This document shows, one piece after another, positions 31,680 to 43,805 of a DNA stretch of 64,000 nucleotides. The translations under genes and the position numbers were made by a program. Origin of the DNA: Glandiceps talaboti (Eukaryota; Hemichordata; Enteropneusta; Spengelidae); the NCBI RefSeq assembly GCF_964340395.1, contig NC_135569.1, forward strand, positions 16,260,519-16,324,518. Direction: 5' to 3'. The notes under the pieces are model-generated. The model had not been told where the DNA came from, made no database searches, and saw nothing but the letters and a program-made list of their open reading frames with translations. The number at the start of each line of letters is the position of its first letter. Positions within the stretch are counted from its first letter, which is position 1.

Positions 31680-32290
31680 AGGTAGAAAGAAATGCATAAG
31701 GAACTTGTGAGACAGTCCGAATAAATAGATGTAATCCGACGTTTCACATAAAAAATCTTTTTCAAGATATTAAAAGGTGAGACATATTAGGTAAACACCT
31801 GAATATATCTGAATGTTATGGAACAAAATGACAACCGCACGTGATTAACGTTTATACGTGTAAAAAGTTCTAATATTCGCACGCACCAAATAGAGCCCAA
31901 TAGAACACGCCTGAAATATAAGCATGATTAGACTGGGAATGACGTGAATAATCTATTAATTCCAAGGGGTTCCAGCGTTCCGAGACGGAAAATGATTTCC
32001 TCTTCCTTCAACCACAATAGTTTCGCATCACCAGAAACCTTACAAATTCCTGAAATAGACATATCTGATACACTGTGATCGTTAGTAATAAAATGCATAG
32101 ATACAGGATAGTTACGATTCTTTTGTCTGGTCAGGCAGAGATGTTCCACGAAACGATCACCAAGACGACGTACTGTCGAACCTATATATAAAATCACATT
32201 TCTGGCATGTAATACAATACACTACGTTAGTACTAATACAAGTAAATCTACTCGTAACAGCCACATTGTTCTTAGGGCCAAAACATGATT
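31680..32290 (-). pseudogene. Penelope-like element 3' fragment with GIY-YIG domain, frameshifted
   Basis: Minus-strand translation gives NVAVTSRFTCISTNVVYC then ITCQKCDFIY in one frame (about 32275-32185). After a one-base slip in TATATATA it continues in the next frame with YIGSTVRRLGDRFVEHL. The end, LLWLKEEEIIFRLGTLEP..GIN, stops at 31928. The CxxC, VVY, YIG, R...H and final WL..LGTLEPLGIN pattern is that of the C-terminal GIY-YIG nuclease of Penelope-like retroelements. The 3' UTR carries GTGAAACGTCGGA (about 31737-31749), a word common near the 3' ends of this class, and stops next to a GTAG repeat. The RT domain is absent, so it is 5'-truncated and inactive. Confidence 0.8.
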
Positions 32291-32361
32291 GTTAAAGCTG
32301 TTAAAGGTACTTCAGGAAATCATGAATTGGTAATCCTATTAGAACGTAAGATATTAAAATG

Positions 32362-32373
32362 CTTGTATGTATG

Positions 32374-32407
<34 letters not shown>

Positions 32408-32455
32408 TGCATGCATGCATGTATGTATGTATGTATGTATGTATGTATGTATGCT
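32362..32455. repeat. (TATG)n microsatellite
   Basis: TATG repeats with a GCATGCATGC break. Confidence 0.96.
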
Positions 32456-32586
32456 TGTTCTTAACTCTAGTGGAAAAGGGATGGTATGTTAGAGCTAATA
32501 TGGGACGATCGTTGTTACTCTTCTGATCACGCGATTTGATACAAGCTTCCCTATGCAAAGATGACACCACCTTAAGTAAAGCCGTT

Positions 32587-32608
32587 TGTATGTATGTATG
32601 TATGTATG

Positions 32609-32638
<30 letters not shown>
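32587..32638. repeat. (TATG)n microsatellite
   Basis: About 50 bases of TATG. Confidence 0.96.
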
Positions 32639-32639
<1 letters not shown>

Positions 32640-33331
32640 TATTCAAACGAGCTCGCACGATCGTTCCACAAAATCAAGTTGTGTTTTCTTTTACAAATTT
32701 TGCTCTTTGTGTTAAACGTATGTTATATAACAGAATTTCTCATTAATATATGGCCACTTAATGAACAAGCGTTGAATTCTCGCTATAGATGTAGCCACGT
32801 AATCAGTCGCAAGGAACTTCTTAGATATAACTACATGTCGGTTTTACTTTAGGCCTGTCTTTTAGCTTTTTCCTTACGTCAACCTCTCCGCGTGTCTTAC
32901 TCTTCTATTTTTGCTACTTTTATCATTTTCTTTGATTGTTGCGATTTTTGGAAAAGATGTATTTCACTTACTTTAATACTTGTAGCATGTATTTCATTAA
33001 ACCTGAATAAGTATATCTCATTCTATGTCATTGTCATATCTAGACAAAGTGTATAGTTCAAACCTATTGTTAGATGTTTCATCATTTCGATATAATGTTT
33101 AGAGTAGTGCTACTAATTGTGTTTTGAATAGGACGTTGTTTGCATTCATTCCATCCAACAAGCGTGTCACGTGTCTTTATCTTAAGCAGATAGAAGCCTA
33201 AACACACACTGGACGCAAGAGGGCTTCAACATTGAGATGACAACTTCTACAATTTGCTTTCTAAACTGTAGTGTCGTTCAGCCCTAACCAGTGAGCGCTT
33301 GACACACGTGCACGTCATAACTTACAAACTA
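32639..33331. other. No gene seen
   Basis: Unique-looking sequence with no recognised feature. Confidence 0.5.
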
Positions 33332-33338
33332 TCGATCG

Positions 33339-33376
<38 letters not shown>

Positions 33377-33650
33377 TATTCATTCATTCAATCAATCAAT
33401 CAATCAAAATAATTTGTATGCCGCCAAAATCCAATATGACGTAATGTTCTATGGCGCTGAAAAGGAACAATAGTAATGTAAATGTAAAAAGTTAGAGAAA
33501 GCTCTTGCAAACTGATGTGTCTTGAATTATCGACGGTTGATGAAGAACAAAGTTCAAGTGCTATACTGTTCCATAAGACTGGCGCTGCTTGCGAGAACAC
33601 ACGCTCACCGTATGACGTTGCAGCGGGGTACATGAAGTAGACTTTTATTA
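33332..33650 (-). pseudogene. Non-LTR retrotransposon 3' end (RT ORF C-terminus) with (ATTG)n tail
   Basis: Minus-strand translation from about 33640 reads FMYPAATSYGERVFSQAAPVL then WNSIALELC. This is the yGeR.Fs.aaP.lWNsLp signature found at the C-terminus of CR1/L2-like reverse transcriptase proteins. A neighbouring frame then gives EHYVILDFGGIQIILID and stop, so there is a frameshift. The stop is followed by (ATTG)n on the element strand ((CAAT)n at 33332-33407 on +), a microsatellite tail as expected for this class. Only the last 80 or so codons remain; the rest is lost to 5' truncation. Confidence 0.75.
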
Positions 33651-36240
33651 TTTGAGCGAAGTGAACGAGTTGCGGGTTTACTGTTAATCAAGTCAGCTAT
33701 GTAACCAGGAGTAGTGTTCTTTCTGTGTGTTATGTGTTTCTTTTACCATTTACGATTCTTTCAAATTTTACTCATATTATTCATGTGGATTTGAATATCT
33801 GGCTAGGACATAGTTTGGATCGTTGGATATATGAACAGCAAACTGCGATTATTTTCACCACGATATTATCATCAAGTTAGAAAACAGCTAGTCTTGTATG
33901 TAATACGACCTTGGGTCTGTGCTCCGAAGGTTGTCCAATAATAACCGAAGGATGAGAGCAATTGAGGGCTCGATTGGGACTTTCAAGCAAAGCAACTTTT
34001 GGTCGCTTATTATATCAGCAGAAATCCCGAACGTCTTGAAACTACACTAGATAACAATATGCATGTGAAAATAAGACAAGTGGACTAGTGTACAAGTGTA
34101 TTTTTGTGTCAATATATTAAAGCTGCAACGTGGAATGGGATTTATAAAAAAAAAATGTTTTGTTAGATAGAATAACCTAATTGTAGTAGTGTACACCTTG
34201 AACAGTACTGCATCACCTGTGGGTAAACATATTTACTGTAGTTGTATACACAATAAACCAAATCAAATCAGTTTGGGTTGGCACCCAAAATAGCGCCATC
34301 AACGGTGATTATCATTTCAAACTGTTTATGTTCTGCTTATAGATAATACTGGTTAAAATGTACAATGTCTAAATACTGGTATTTTAACAACGTTCAGTGA
34401 ATGTATTTGGATTGTCATACCAAAAAATGACACTCTAGCAGTGCAGTTGGTGACAAATTCAAAACCATGATTTCGTTCAAAATTTAAACTTGCCACTAGC
34501 TCTACCTTCAGATAATATTAAGCACTAATTAATATATAAAATATCTTTTCATAAGTAATTGACCATTTTTTTAGCTAACATATCTTTAGTTATTTGATGA
34601 AAAAATTGTTCCAATCTCAGCTAGTGCAGATTTAACATGTCTCGGCTCCTCCTGTTATTGAGAGCTAAGAAGTATAATGTACCATAAATATAAGAACTGA
34701 ATCATTTTGATTACATAATTTTCTTTTTTTTTAACAAAAGCCACACATGTACACGGTCTCAGCATGCACTCCCTTTTCATGAATATAGTACAGACTCTGT
34801 GTACAAACTCATACCGCAGTCCCAGCTAGCGATGGGAAATGTGCAAATAAATAGACAACTATTCTCATTCTTTGTCGTCAGGTTTGAGAATGTATCCAGC
34901 CATTACTACTTTCTATCCAACAGTGACGGAATGAAATGAACAGTTAATGTCATGTAGCGTACGCCCTCAAGCTTGCATCGTCTTGATACTGATACAATTG
35001 GTCAACATCTCTAATTCTCTAAATGTATGCTATATTTAATTATATTCAATAAAATAAGTACAATCATCTGTAAAAACGGTGATGGTCGAATTAAATTTGT
35101 ATTAAGCTAGTGTTTTGTAAGTTTTTAAAATTAAAACTAATTGGTGATGAGAACATTTAATCTAAAATTACATTTGATAACATCGTCAAAACACTTTCAT
35201 CTGCTACTTTGAAAGCTTAATTACCAATCATCGTGGCTCTATATATGGATTAATATTACAAGATGGGGTTTTAGTAATTGCTTGTATGTAATACAGAGCA
35301 TATACCTAGAGTTTTGAGGTTCCAATCTCTCAGAGAAAATATCATACTGTCTTAGACTAATAGAAACATCCAACTTTAGATGAGCCTTTTTAGATGCACT
35401 TATCAAGATCTGCAACATGTGTTTGATGTGTAAACAGTAGAATAGGATACACGAGTGCAATTTGAACGTTTGATCATCGTCCCGAAATATCGTCCACCAA
35501 AGTATTGTTAACTCTGCTCCTACCTGTACTTTGAAATATAAGAACACGAAATAGTTGGGATTTTCTTAATTACTAAATTGACCGTAGCATATACGCATGT
35601 TCATAACATATTTTGTAATGTATTCACTTTATATATTTGCTTTTGACACGCTTCCAATAATGAGAGCGCTCATGGAATAGAATAGACTAGAATATCAAAA
35701 TATATAGACTTAACATGTAAAGGAAGACATAGAAATCCGAGATTCAATACAATTTGTAATGACGTCTTCGAAGTGAAATTATAAATATTCATATTAAATA
35801 AATGAGTTGACGTATGACAAGGATAAATTACGTGGGTTGTTTTGATTGACGGGAAAATTGTAAATGTCATAACGTTCGACATGAAGAATTTATCACGTGT
35901 CACCAGATTTTACAGAAGAAAGTACCTTGAATTGTTCAATATATAGCCATCTGGATTGCAAAGTGACGAGTGTTTACTAATTGTCCACTTAGTATCACTA
36001 CAATGTCAGAAAAGGGTCATGATATCTAGGTTAGCATTCTATTTCCGAATCTGATGACGTATGTCTTAGCTTCACTTTTTTATAACCTTACTAAATAATG
36101 TAGATATATCGACATAATTTTTATCTCACGATGTGTGAGTTTAGACTTTTTGTTTTGAAATGCCGGAGTATCATTTTGTAGTAATTGAAGCACATCCAAG
36201 CACTAGGATGTGCACATCATACTGCTAGAAGGTGCAAGGT
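33651..36240. other. No gene seen
   Basis: Unbroken frames reach only about 100 codons (35239-35547, - strand) and resemble nothing I know. No repeats of note. Confidence 0.5.
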
Positions 36241-36244
36241 TCCG

Positions 36245-36314
36245 TGTGTATGTATGTATGTATGTATGTATGTATGTATGTATGTATGTATGTATGTATG
36301 TATGTATGTATGTA

Positions 36315-36345
<31 letters not shown>

Positions 36346-36438
36346 ATGTATGTAATGTATGTATGTATGTATGTATGTATGTATGTATGTGAGTATGTGT
36401 GTATGTATGTATGTACCTACGTACGTACATGTGTGTGT

Positions 36439-36471
<33 letters not shown>

Positions 36472-36476
36472 TGTGT
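36245..36476. repeat. (TATG)n followed by (GT)n/(GC)n
   Basis: TATG repeats to about 36412, then ACGTACGT and TGTGTG with a CGCGCGCG core at 36442-36454, a possible Z-DNA-prone alternating run. Confidence 0.96.
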
Positions 36477-36808
36477 ACTTGGGTATTTGTACGTTTGCAA
36501 TTGCATATTTTGGCATGTAGAAAATGTTAATTTTTTTAATACATATGTTTTGCTAGTACGTGTCTGCTTTAGTTCTACTGATAAACCAATGATTTATTAT
36601 AGATAGTTTGTGTTAAATGTGTTGTAGTAATATTCTAGCAGTAAATGTTTCATACATTTATATAATGGTTTTTATTTCAACTATTTCAACTAATGATACA
36701 CATTAGCTATTCATCATTTTAAGATATAATGTTAATATCAATTACAGTTTAACAATTTATTTAATTTCATAAGTTATCGTAAATGACCATAGGTAGTAAA
36801 CCTAAAGG

Positions 36809-37180
36809 CTATAATACTAGTTACTTGTAAATTTTGATATAAATAAGAGGTCACCATGGATATACTATAAATTGTGTCAACAATACAGTTCTGTTACATT
36901 CGTGCAGCTATAAATAGAGCTCTCGCTGCACGTGAATTATAAACACGTGGTTAGCCTTTATAATTATATTAAGATTACATTTGATGTTAACACATATTCT
37001 TCCTACAGCCGCCAGGTATGATCGTATCATGTTTTGCGACATGCCTCTAATTCTCCTAAGATAAATGTCGTTCTCAGATTAAAATTGAAAAAAGACTATG
37101 ACTGTCTCTAAATATGTGCGAAGGGAGACACATTTTATCATGTTATCCTAAATAACCTCAAAAACAACCTCAAACTATTT
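36809..37180. repeat. Dispersed block R1, copy 1
   Basis: Starts CTATAATACTAGTTACTTGT and runs through GTCACCATGGATATACTAT and CAGCCGCCAGGTATGATC. It is clearly related, with substitutions, to 41437-41930 and 42518-43020. Confidence 0.85.
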
Positions 37181-37259
37181 CCTACGGTTCATCATAAATA
37201 GGCCAGTAATCTTAGACTATTTACTGTCATTGTGACGCATGTCTTAATGTTCCATTTTT

Positions 37260-37815
37260 TTTAAATTATTAAAATAAATTTAAAAACGTCCATACATTAT
37301 TTTTAATATTCATTTTTGTTGACGAATCGTCAGTGTTCACTATCCTAAGCATATTCATAGATTTAGCACATTTATATTGAAGAATCTGGGGCATTTTTCA
37401 CATGTTTTTATTTTTTCAATATTTGTTATTTTATAAACCTGCAATGACTGTAAAAGATTATGACTGTAAACGTCCGACTAGGTTTTTCCACTGATCAAAG
37501 TATGTGCTTTATCTAGGACGTAAGAAAAACAATGCGACATGGGCTCACACAACAATAAACACAAACTTAGAGTCACGAATCACTGGACAAATAAACACAA
37601 TTATCCAAAGTTGTAACGCTCTGAATGGAACTCTCTCGTGGCAAACAGAGAAAACAGTCAAATATGACAACTTGAAAGTTAAACAAACTACTTTAAACAT
37701 ATGCTCTAATCAGCAGTATAAATCTGAGGCTGGATTTGTAAGATACATAGGACCTGACTAAAAAAAATTCTAACTACATTTAGATGTTATTCCCGAATAT
37801 GTTTTTTCTTTCAGC
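37260..37815. other. No recognised gene; an 85-codon open frame of unknown meaning
   Basis: A + strand frame at 37504-37761 is open for 85 codons (WAHTTINTNLESRITGQ within). I recognise no family, splice signals or relatives in the window, and do not call a gene. Confidence 0.35.
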
Positions 37816-37900
37816 CAGGGAAAATACGAGTAACCCAAGTGTTCGTCACTACTCGTCTATCAACTCGTAGTGACAAATAGTAGGTTACGAGTATATTCCG
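37816..37900. repeat. Foldback element copy 2
   Basis: AGGGAAAATACGAGTAACCC faces GGTTACGAGTATATTCC; an inner pair CGTCACTACTCG/GAGTAGTGACA variant is also inverted. Related to the copy at 31.24 kb. Confidence 0.7.
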
Positions 37901-37914
37901 GTCGAGTAAAGAAA

Positions 37915-38250
37915 AATATTGGAGAATAATGTGATTATACCAGCAACATTAATATCAAAGGAAAATCCGGGAAAGTAATGCCATATTAATAATAATTGTA
38001 ACGTTTTGACTCATATTTCGAACACAGCGGAACCTAGACACGCATTCTCGTGACGTAGAATGACCAGACTATATATTCCATATTTTTTGTTCAATATGGC
38101 TCGTGCATGATATAAATATACATTGTCCTGTTCGCTATTAAAGAATACAAACAGACAAATGCCAACAACCATGAACAGTCATGTAAATGTGTAAAGACGG
38201 GTTACGGTCTGATCTAATCAAACAATTTGTACTTATTAAACCTTCAACGA
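37915..38250. repeat. Dispersed block R2, copy 1
   Basis: From ATTGGAGAATAATGTGATTA to the TAAACCTTCAAC region; matched with substitutions and one large deletion by 43500-43805. Confidence 0.85.
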
Positions 38251-38339
38251 ATTTTCAAATTTTCTTGAAAAAGTGAAACTTGTGTATAAAATTATATTGT
38301 GGTCATCCACGTATTCATTCAAATGTCTGTGTCCACTAT

Positions 38340-38905
38340 TCCATAACGCTTGAGTTACTGTTTTGTGAAACTGCGTTGATTAAAGAATATCTGAGGAAAC
38401 TTACTTTTTTTGACATTACAAAGTCAAATGTGCATAGAGGAATTGCACAAAACTAGATCACCATGAATGGAGCCAAAATTAACAAGCAAAATAAAAGGAT
38501 ATAAACAAAGGGACTTATTTCAGTACTTAGATTTAGTTCGGTAGTTTAGAAACACATTATCCTAGAATGTTAGGCGATCAAGTCTGTATGTAATTCTTGT
38601 TATGTTCACCCTAAAGTTCACAACGAATCAGAGCATGTCTTCTTAACCACGTTTTCAGAAAACACGTGGCTATTAATGTATTATCTTCATGTTAGTAATT
38701 GCTTCAGACGGAGTCGACTCCAGTCATCTTATATTTTCTTTTCAACGATAGTAATGCCGATTTGTATTATCACACTCTCTTTCGACAACAAATATAATCA
38801 TGACTTCCCAATCCCACGCTCAGATCACAGTATATAGTACGTGATAAAGAGATTGGTATGGCTTACCATATAGGTTTTCAGTGATAATAATTCGATTTTG
38901 CATTG
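38340..38905. repeat. Dispersed block R3, copy 1
   Basis: One of four related blocks (others at 45835-46165, 47815-48420, 50650-51085). Landmarks: GTGTTGATTAAAGAATAT-type start, ACACATTATCCTAGAATGTT, the hairpin CCACGTTTTCAGAAAACACGTGG, and AGTATATAGTACGTGATAAA. Confidence 0.9.
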
Positions 38906-39238
38906 TAGCGATGCGAGAGCAATACTATGACCACAACTTTAGTAGTCAACATGTGTTTAAAAATACAATCAACAGTTAATTTTCTCTAATTTCTCAATAA
39001 ATGTGAATCACGAAAACCCCCGTCAAACGCACTATTACTGAATTCAAGCGTGTGTGTGTGCGTGTGCGTGTGCATATATAAGTAAAACATGATAAAAACA
39101 CACTGTTTACATTTGCCCCTTAATTGCCCCTGCGTTATAATCCTACTTACTAGATGGTACAAATAGCTTACAGCTCTTTTCGGAGTTACAAATGCGGCCT
39201 ATGCCCTTATATGACACTACGAAGCGGGCTATAACCTA

Positions 39239-39272
39239 GGTATGTATGTATGTATGTATGTATGTATGTATG

Positions 39273-39304
<32 letters not shown>

Positions 39305-39318
39305 TGTACGTATGCATG
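39239..39318. repeat. (TATG)n microsatellite
   Basis: About 80 bases of TATG with one TATATG break. Confidence 0.96.
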
Positions 39319-40307
39319 TATAATCTGTAGCTATCCACAGCAATCATTAAAAACATATGCTACGATGTTCGACGAGGGACGTATAAACTTCATCCCAATA
39401 TTTTTGTATTGTCATTATTATATATTATATTATACCAGTATATTGATGGCGCAAATCGCGAGATCTGATTGGTCTAGACATCGAACTAGCACGTCTAAAA
39501 CGAACGATAATGCACGGTTGGCACGCGTCCAAATTTTGTTCGTCGTATGAGCGTTGAGTTGTAGTCCGCCGTGATACCGATAGTGGACTCTTCGAATTGT
39601 CAGAGGAGGATTTTCTCTCAATGAGACAATATTTTATGAGAAATCATGAAGGACATTTCGAAAGCAACCAAGTCATCGCGTATTTGTTCAAATCATCGCC
39701 TCCTACATGTACATGTACTAAGGTCAAGGCATGCACGAGATCGGTCCAAGCCTCGGGCCTCGCTCGGCGCGGCTGGAGTGGTGAGCTGTCCTGTCCTGTC
39801 ATAAAAATGAGGCAAGTGAAATAGCTTACACTGGCCGACTTACCATTAATCTAAATAGAAATTTGTCTGGGATCCTGTCCTAAAGTATCAGTCATCAATC
39901 CGAAAGGGAAATCCTCAAACCTGAAAATCTACTGACGTAACTTCCAGTAATATAAATACATTGTAAATCAACCTGTCCATCACTTCACCGAGACGTGAAT
40001 TCGGCCGGGAATGATCGAAGCACGCTGTATTCAATAAACCACTTCAAGTTTATACCTTGAGTCAAACAGGTTGTTTATTCATCACTGTGCACTTTTAATG
40101 AGCCGATCAATGTACAGATTATCCCTAGAAACGACTAGCAGATAAAATAATTCCAGTCGCAGCACGACGTTCACGTTGAGGCCAAGATCAGCTGTCTTGA
40201 AAGCAGCGTTATCGTTATGCAAATTAGTCACAGAGGCGCATATGAAACGAGAAAACGTTAGTTCTTATCTTGTTTCCGTTATTTTCAATATACTAGTATA
40301 ATATAAT
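39319..40307. other. No recognised gene
   Basis: Richer in CpG than its surroundings (around 39440-39800) and with open frames of up to 102 codons, but no family recognised and no splice-site-bounded exon evident. Confidence 0.4.
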
Positions 40308-40451
40308 AGCGATAAACCACCCCCTGGGGAAGGTATACCACTCGGTTTTGACCAGTGAACTCAATATATGCACTCGCTATCGCTCGTGCATATATTTCGT
40401 TCGCTGGTCAAAACCTCTTGGTATACCATCCCCAGGGGGTGGTTTATTGCT
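40308..40451. repeat. Inverted repeat with 66-bp arms, foldback/MITE-like
   Basis: Left arm 40308-40373 and right arm 40386-40451 are near-perfect reverse complements (shared words AAACCACCCCCTGGGG, AGGTATACCA, GTTTTGACCAG), with a 12-base loop TCGCTATCGCTC. Flanks are AT-rich (TAAT / TAAA). This has the form of a MITE or foldback element. Confidence 0.9.
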
Positions 40452-40739
40452 TAAATATTAAACCCCTTCATTTTTTTTATTTTCCTGACATGCAATTTTG
40501 AAATTACTTTTATTATATTTTAGACTCTCACAAATTGAATGCAGGATTAAGTATGTACATATAAAGTTGTGAAAGGGTGCCCTCAAACGTCAGCCAGCAT
40601 AGCAAATATGAGCCGGCAGAGCAAATATATGCTCAAACGGATATATTTTATTGGCAATAGGACCAAATGCACCATTTCTCTAAATTGTCTCTCACACAAT
40701 GTTTTATTATTATATAATATTTAAACCCAATCACTTGTA

Positions 40740-40740
<1 letters not shown>

Positions 40741-40831
<91 letters not shown>

Positions 40832-41073
40832 CTTTATTTATACTGGATATCTCTTTAAGTATATAAACACTTGTCTCCCAAGAAGTCCAGTGAGGGCCAT
40901 CCCTCATGGGTTCAGTGTTAATGCAGGAGGAAACTGGAGTACCCGGGGAAAACCTGCGTTGTTCGGTAGAGTCAAATTGAACGACACTCTTCTTACTTAC
41001 AGTGTGGTAAATTTAATCGAACCCCGACCGTAATGGTAAGAGGCAAGTGGTTTAACCACTCGGCCACCGGCAA
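40741..41073 (-). mobile_element. tRNA-derived SINE with (ATT)n tail
   Basis: On the minus strand it begins GCCGGTGGCCGAGTGG, with an A box TGGCCGAGTGG (41056-41066) and a B box GGTTCGATT (41015-41023), the internal RNA polymerase III promoter of a tRNA-like head. The body includes GGTTTTCCCCGGGTACTCC (a word frequent in marine invertebrate repeats), and the 3' end is an (ATT)n tail at 40741-40830. It abuts the first unit of the 1.05-kb tandem repeat at 41074. It is a retrotransposed repeat, not a functional tRNA gene. Confidence 0.8.
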
Positions 41074-43385
41074 AAATGATCCACACCCATTCCCCGCCAA
41101 ACGGTTTGCTACAATTTTCTACAACATTCACGCCTAGGGAACAAGCGGAATTTACTGGGGAGGCTGAGAAGAAAATGGGGGTCATATACATAAAGATGGC
41201 TCAATGGAGAGAACTGTGTTCAATGCATTATTAGATGCCCCATGGCTTTCAATAATGTGTAGTGTTAAATTGTATGCCTCTAAATGGCCTTCTACATATC
41301 TTTGGGAAATTTTCTTAATGCTTGTTTCCGATCACAAAGGCATAAAGATATACATAGAAATAGAAGTGAATAGTGACTATTGCACTATTTTGTATATATG
41401 CATGTATAGGTGAAAATGTGGTTAAAAAAAAACTATAATACTAGTTACTTGTAAACCTTGTATAAATAGGTTACCATGGATATACTATTGTATCAACAAT
41501 ACAGTTCTGTTGCATTCATGCATTTACGAATAGAGTCCTCACTGCACGTGAACTATAAACACGTTGTACGACTTTATAATTGTATTAAGATTACATTTGA
41601 TGTTAACACCTATACTTCCTACAGTCACCAGGTATGATCCTATTATGCTTTGTGACATTCTTGTAATTCTCTTAAGACAAACGTAGTTCTCAGATTAAAA
41701 TTGAAAAGAGACTACGACAGTCTCAAAATATGTGCAAAGGAAGACACCGGATCACCTTTTATCATCTTACATCCAATAACCTGATATGGTGTTTTCTCTC
41801 TAAACAACCTCAAACTATTTCCTGAGGTTCAGCATAACTAGGCCAGTAATCTTAGACTACTTGCTGTCATGACGAAGCACGTCTTAATATTTAATTGTTA
41901 TAATTGTATTAATAAATTTAAAAACGTCCATAACATTTTCTAAATATTTTTTTTTACGAATATTCAGTATTCACCACACCAAGCAAACATTTTTCCCTTT
42001 TTTTACCTTTTTTGCTGTTTCCCTTTTCATCATAATGACGGGCAAACAGTTAATGAGTTTACCAACACACGACACACAGGATATGGGCGGAGCATTGTCT
42101 CAATAATATTTTTTTTTTAGAAATGATCCACACCCATTCCCCGCCAAACGGTTTGCTACAATTTTCTACAACATTCACGCCTAGGGAACAAGCGAAATTT
42201 ACTGGGGAGGCTGAGAAGAAAATGCGGAATTTACTGGGGAGGCTGAGAAGAAAATGGGGGTCATATACATAAAGATGGCTCAATGGAGAGAACAGTGTTC
42301 AATGCATTATTAGACGCAAAGAGGAGTACCCTATGGCTTTCAATAATGTGTAGTGTTAAATTGTATGCCTCTAAATGGCCTTCTACATATCTTTGGGAAA
42401 TTTTCTTAATGCTTGTTTCCGATCACAAAGGCATAAAGATATACATAGAAATAGAAGTGAATAGTGACTTGCACTATTTTGTATATATGCATGTATAGGT
42501 GAAAATGTGGTTAAAAAAACTATAATACTAGTTACTTGTAAACCTTGTATAAATAGGTTACCATGGATATACTATTGTATCAACAATACAGTTCTGTTGC
42601 ATTCATGCATTTACGAATAGAGTCCTCACTGCACGTGAACTATAAACACGTTGTGCGACTTTATAATTATATTAAGATTACATTTGATGTATTAACACCT
42701 ATTCTTCCTACAGTCACCAGGTATGATCCTATTATGCTTTGTGACATTCTTGTAATTCTCTTAAGACAAACGTAGTTCTCAGATTAAAATTGAAAAGAGA
42801 CTACGACAGTCTCAAAATATGTGCAAAGGAAGACACCGGATCACCTTTTATCATCTTACATCCAATAACCTGATATGGTGTTTTCTCTCTAAACAACCCC
42901 AAAACTATTTCCTCAGGTTCGGCATAACTAGGCCAGTAATCTTAGACTACTTGCTGTCATGACGAAGCACGTCTTAATATTTCATTGTTATAATTTTATT
43001 AATAAATTTAAAAACGTCCATAATATTTTCTAAATATTTTTTTTACGAATATTCACCACACCAAACAAACATTTTTCCCCTTTTTTACCTTTTTTGCTGT
43101 TTCCCTTTTCATCATAATGACGGGCAAACACTTAATGAGTTTACCAACACACCACACACAGGATATGGGCGGAGCATTGTCTCAATAATATTGTTTTTTA
43201 GAAATGATCCACACCCATTCCCCGCCAAACGGTTTGCTACAATTTTCTACAACATTCACGCCTAGGGAACAAGTCGAATTTACGGGGTGCGGCTGATAAG
43301 AAAATGGGGGCCATATTATACATAAAGACGGTTCACTAGAGAGAACAGTGTTCAATGCATTATTAGACGCAGAGAGAAATAGGCG
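41074..43385. repeat. Tandem duplication, about 1.05-kb unit, 2.2 copies
   Basis: The start word AAATGATCCACACCCATTCC occurs at 41074, 42121 and 43202, giving units of 1,047 and 1,081 bases and a partial third. The second unit has a 32-base internal duplication near 42190-42255 and a small insertion near 42316. The units include the R1 block (41437-41930; 42518-43020). Divergence between units is low (scattered substitutions and small indels). Confidence 0.92.
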
Positions 43386-43435
43386 CAAGCCAAGAACGTA
43401 GGAGGTCCTAAGCCGTAACTCATTTTTCTTCGTTC

Positions 43436-43805
43436 AGCTAGGGAATAAACGAGTGACAACTCTTCGGTTACGAGTATTTTCCAGCCTAAAAAAGAAAGAT
43501 ATTGGAGAATAATGTAATTATACCAGCACCAGTAATATCAAAGAAATATCGGGGAAAGTAATGCCATATTAAACACGCATGCTCGTGACGTAGAATGGCC
43601 AGCCTATATATTCCATATTTTGTGTTCAACATGGCTCGTGCATGGTATAAATATATATATTTATTGTCCTGCTCTCTATTAAAGAGTACAAACAGACAAA
43701 TGCCAATAACCATGAACAGTCATGTAAATGTGTAAAGACGGGTTACGGTCTGATCTAATCAAACAATTTGTACTGATTAAACCTTCAACCAATTTTCAAA
43801 TTAGA
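43436..43805. repeat. Foldback copy 3 plus R2 block copy 2
   Basis: AGCTAGGGAATAAACGAGTG faces GGTTACGAGTATTTTCC. R2 then follows, in the same order as at 37.8-38.25 kb, so foldback element and block were copied together. Confidence 0.75.

Noticed and set aside
35239-35547. 102-codon minus-strand open frame
   Set aside because: No family resemblance, and length is within chance for 64 kb of six-frame sequence.
37504-37761. 85-codon plus-strand frame with hydrophilic sequence
   Set aside because: Looked exon-like at first, but it lacks a convincing acceptor/donor pair and I recognise no homologue. Left uncalled.
41015-41066. tRNA gene on the minus strand (A and B boxes present)
   Set aside because: The tRNA-like head has no closed acceptor stem and runs into a SINE body with an (ATT)n tail.
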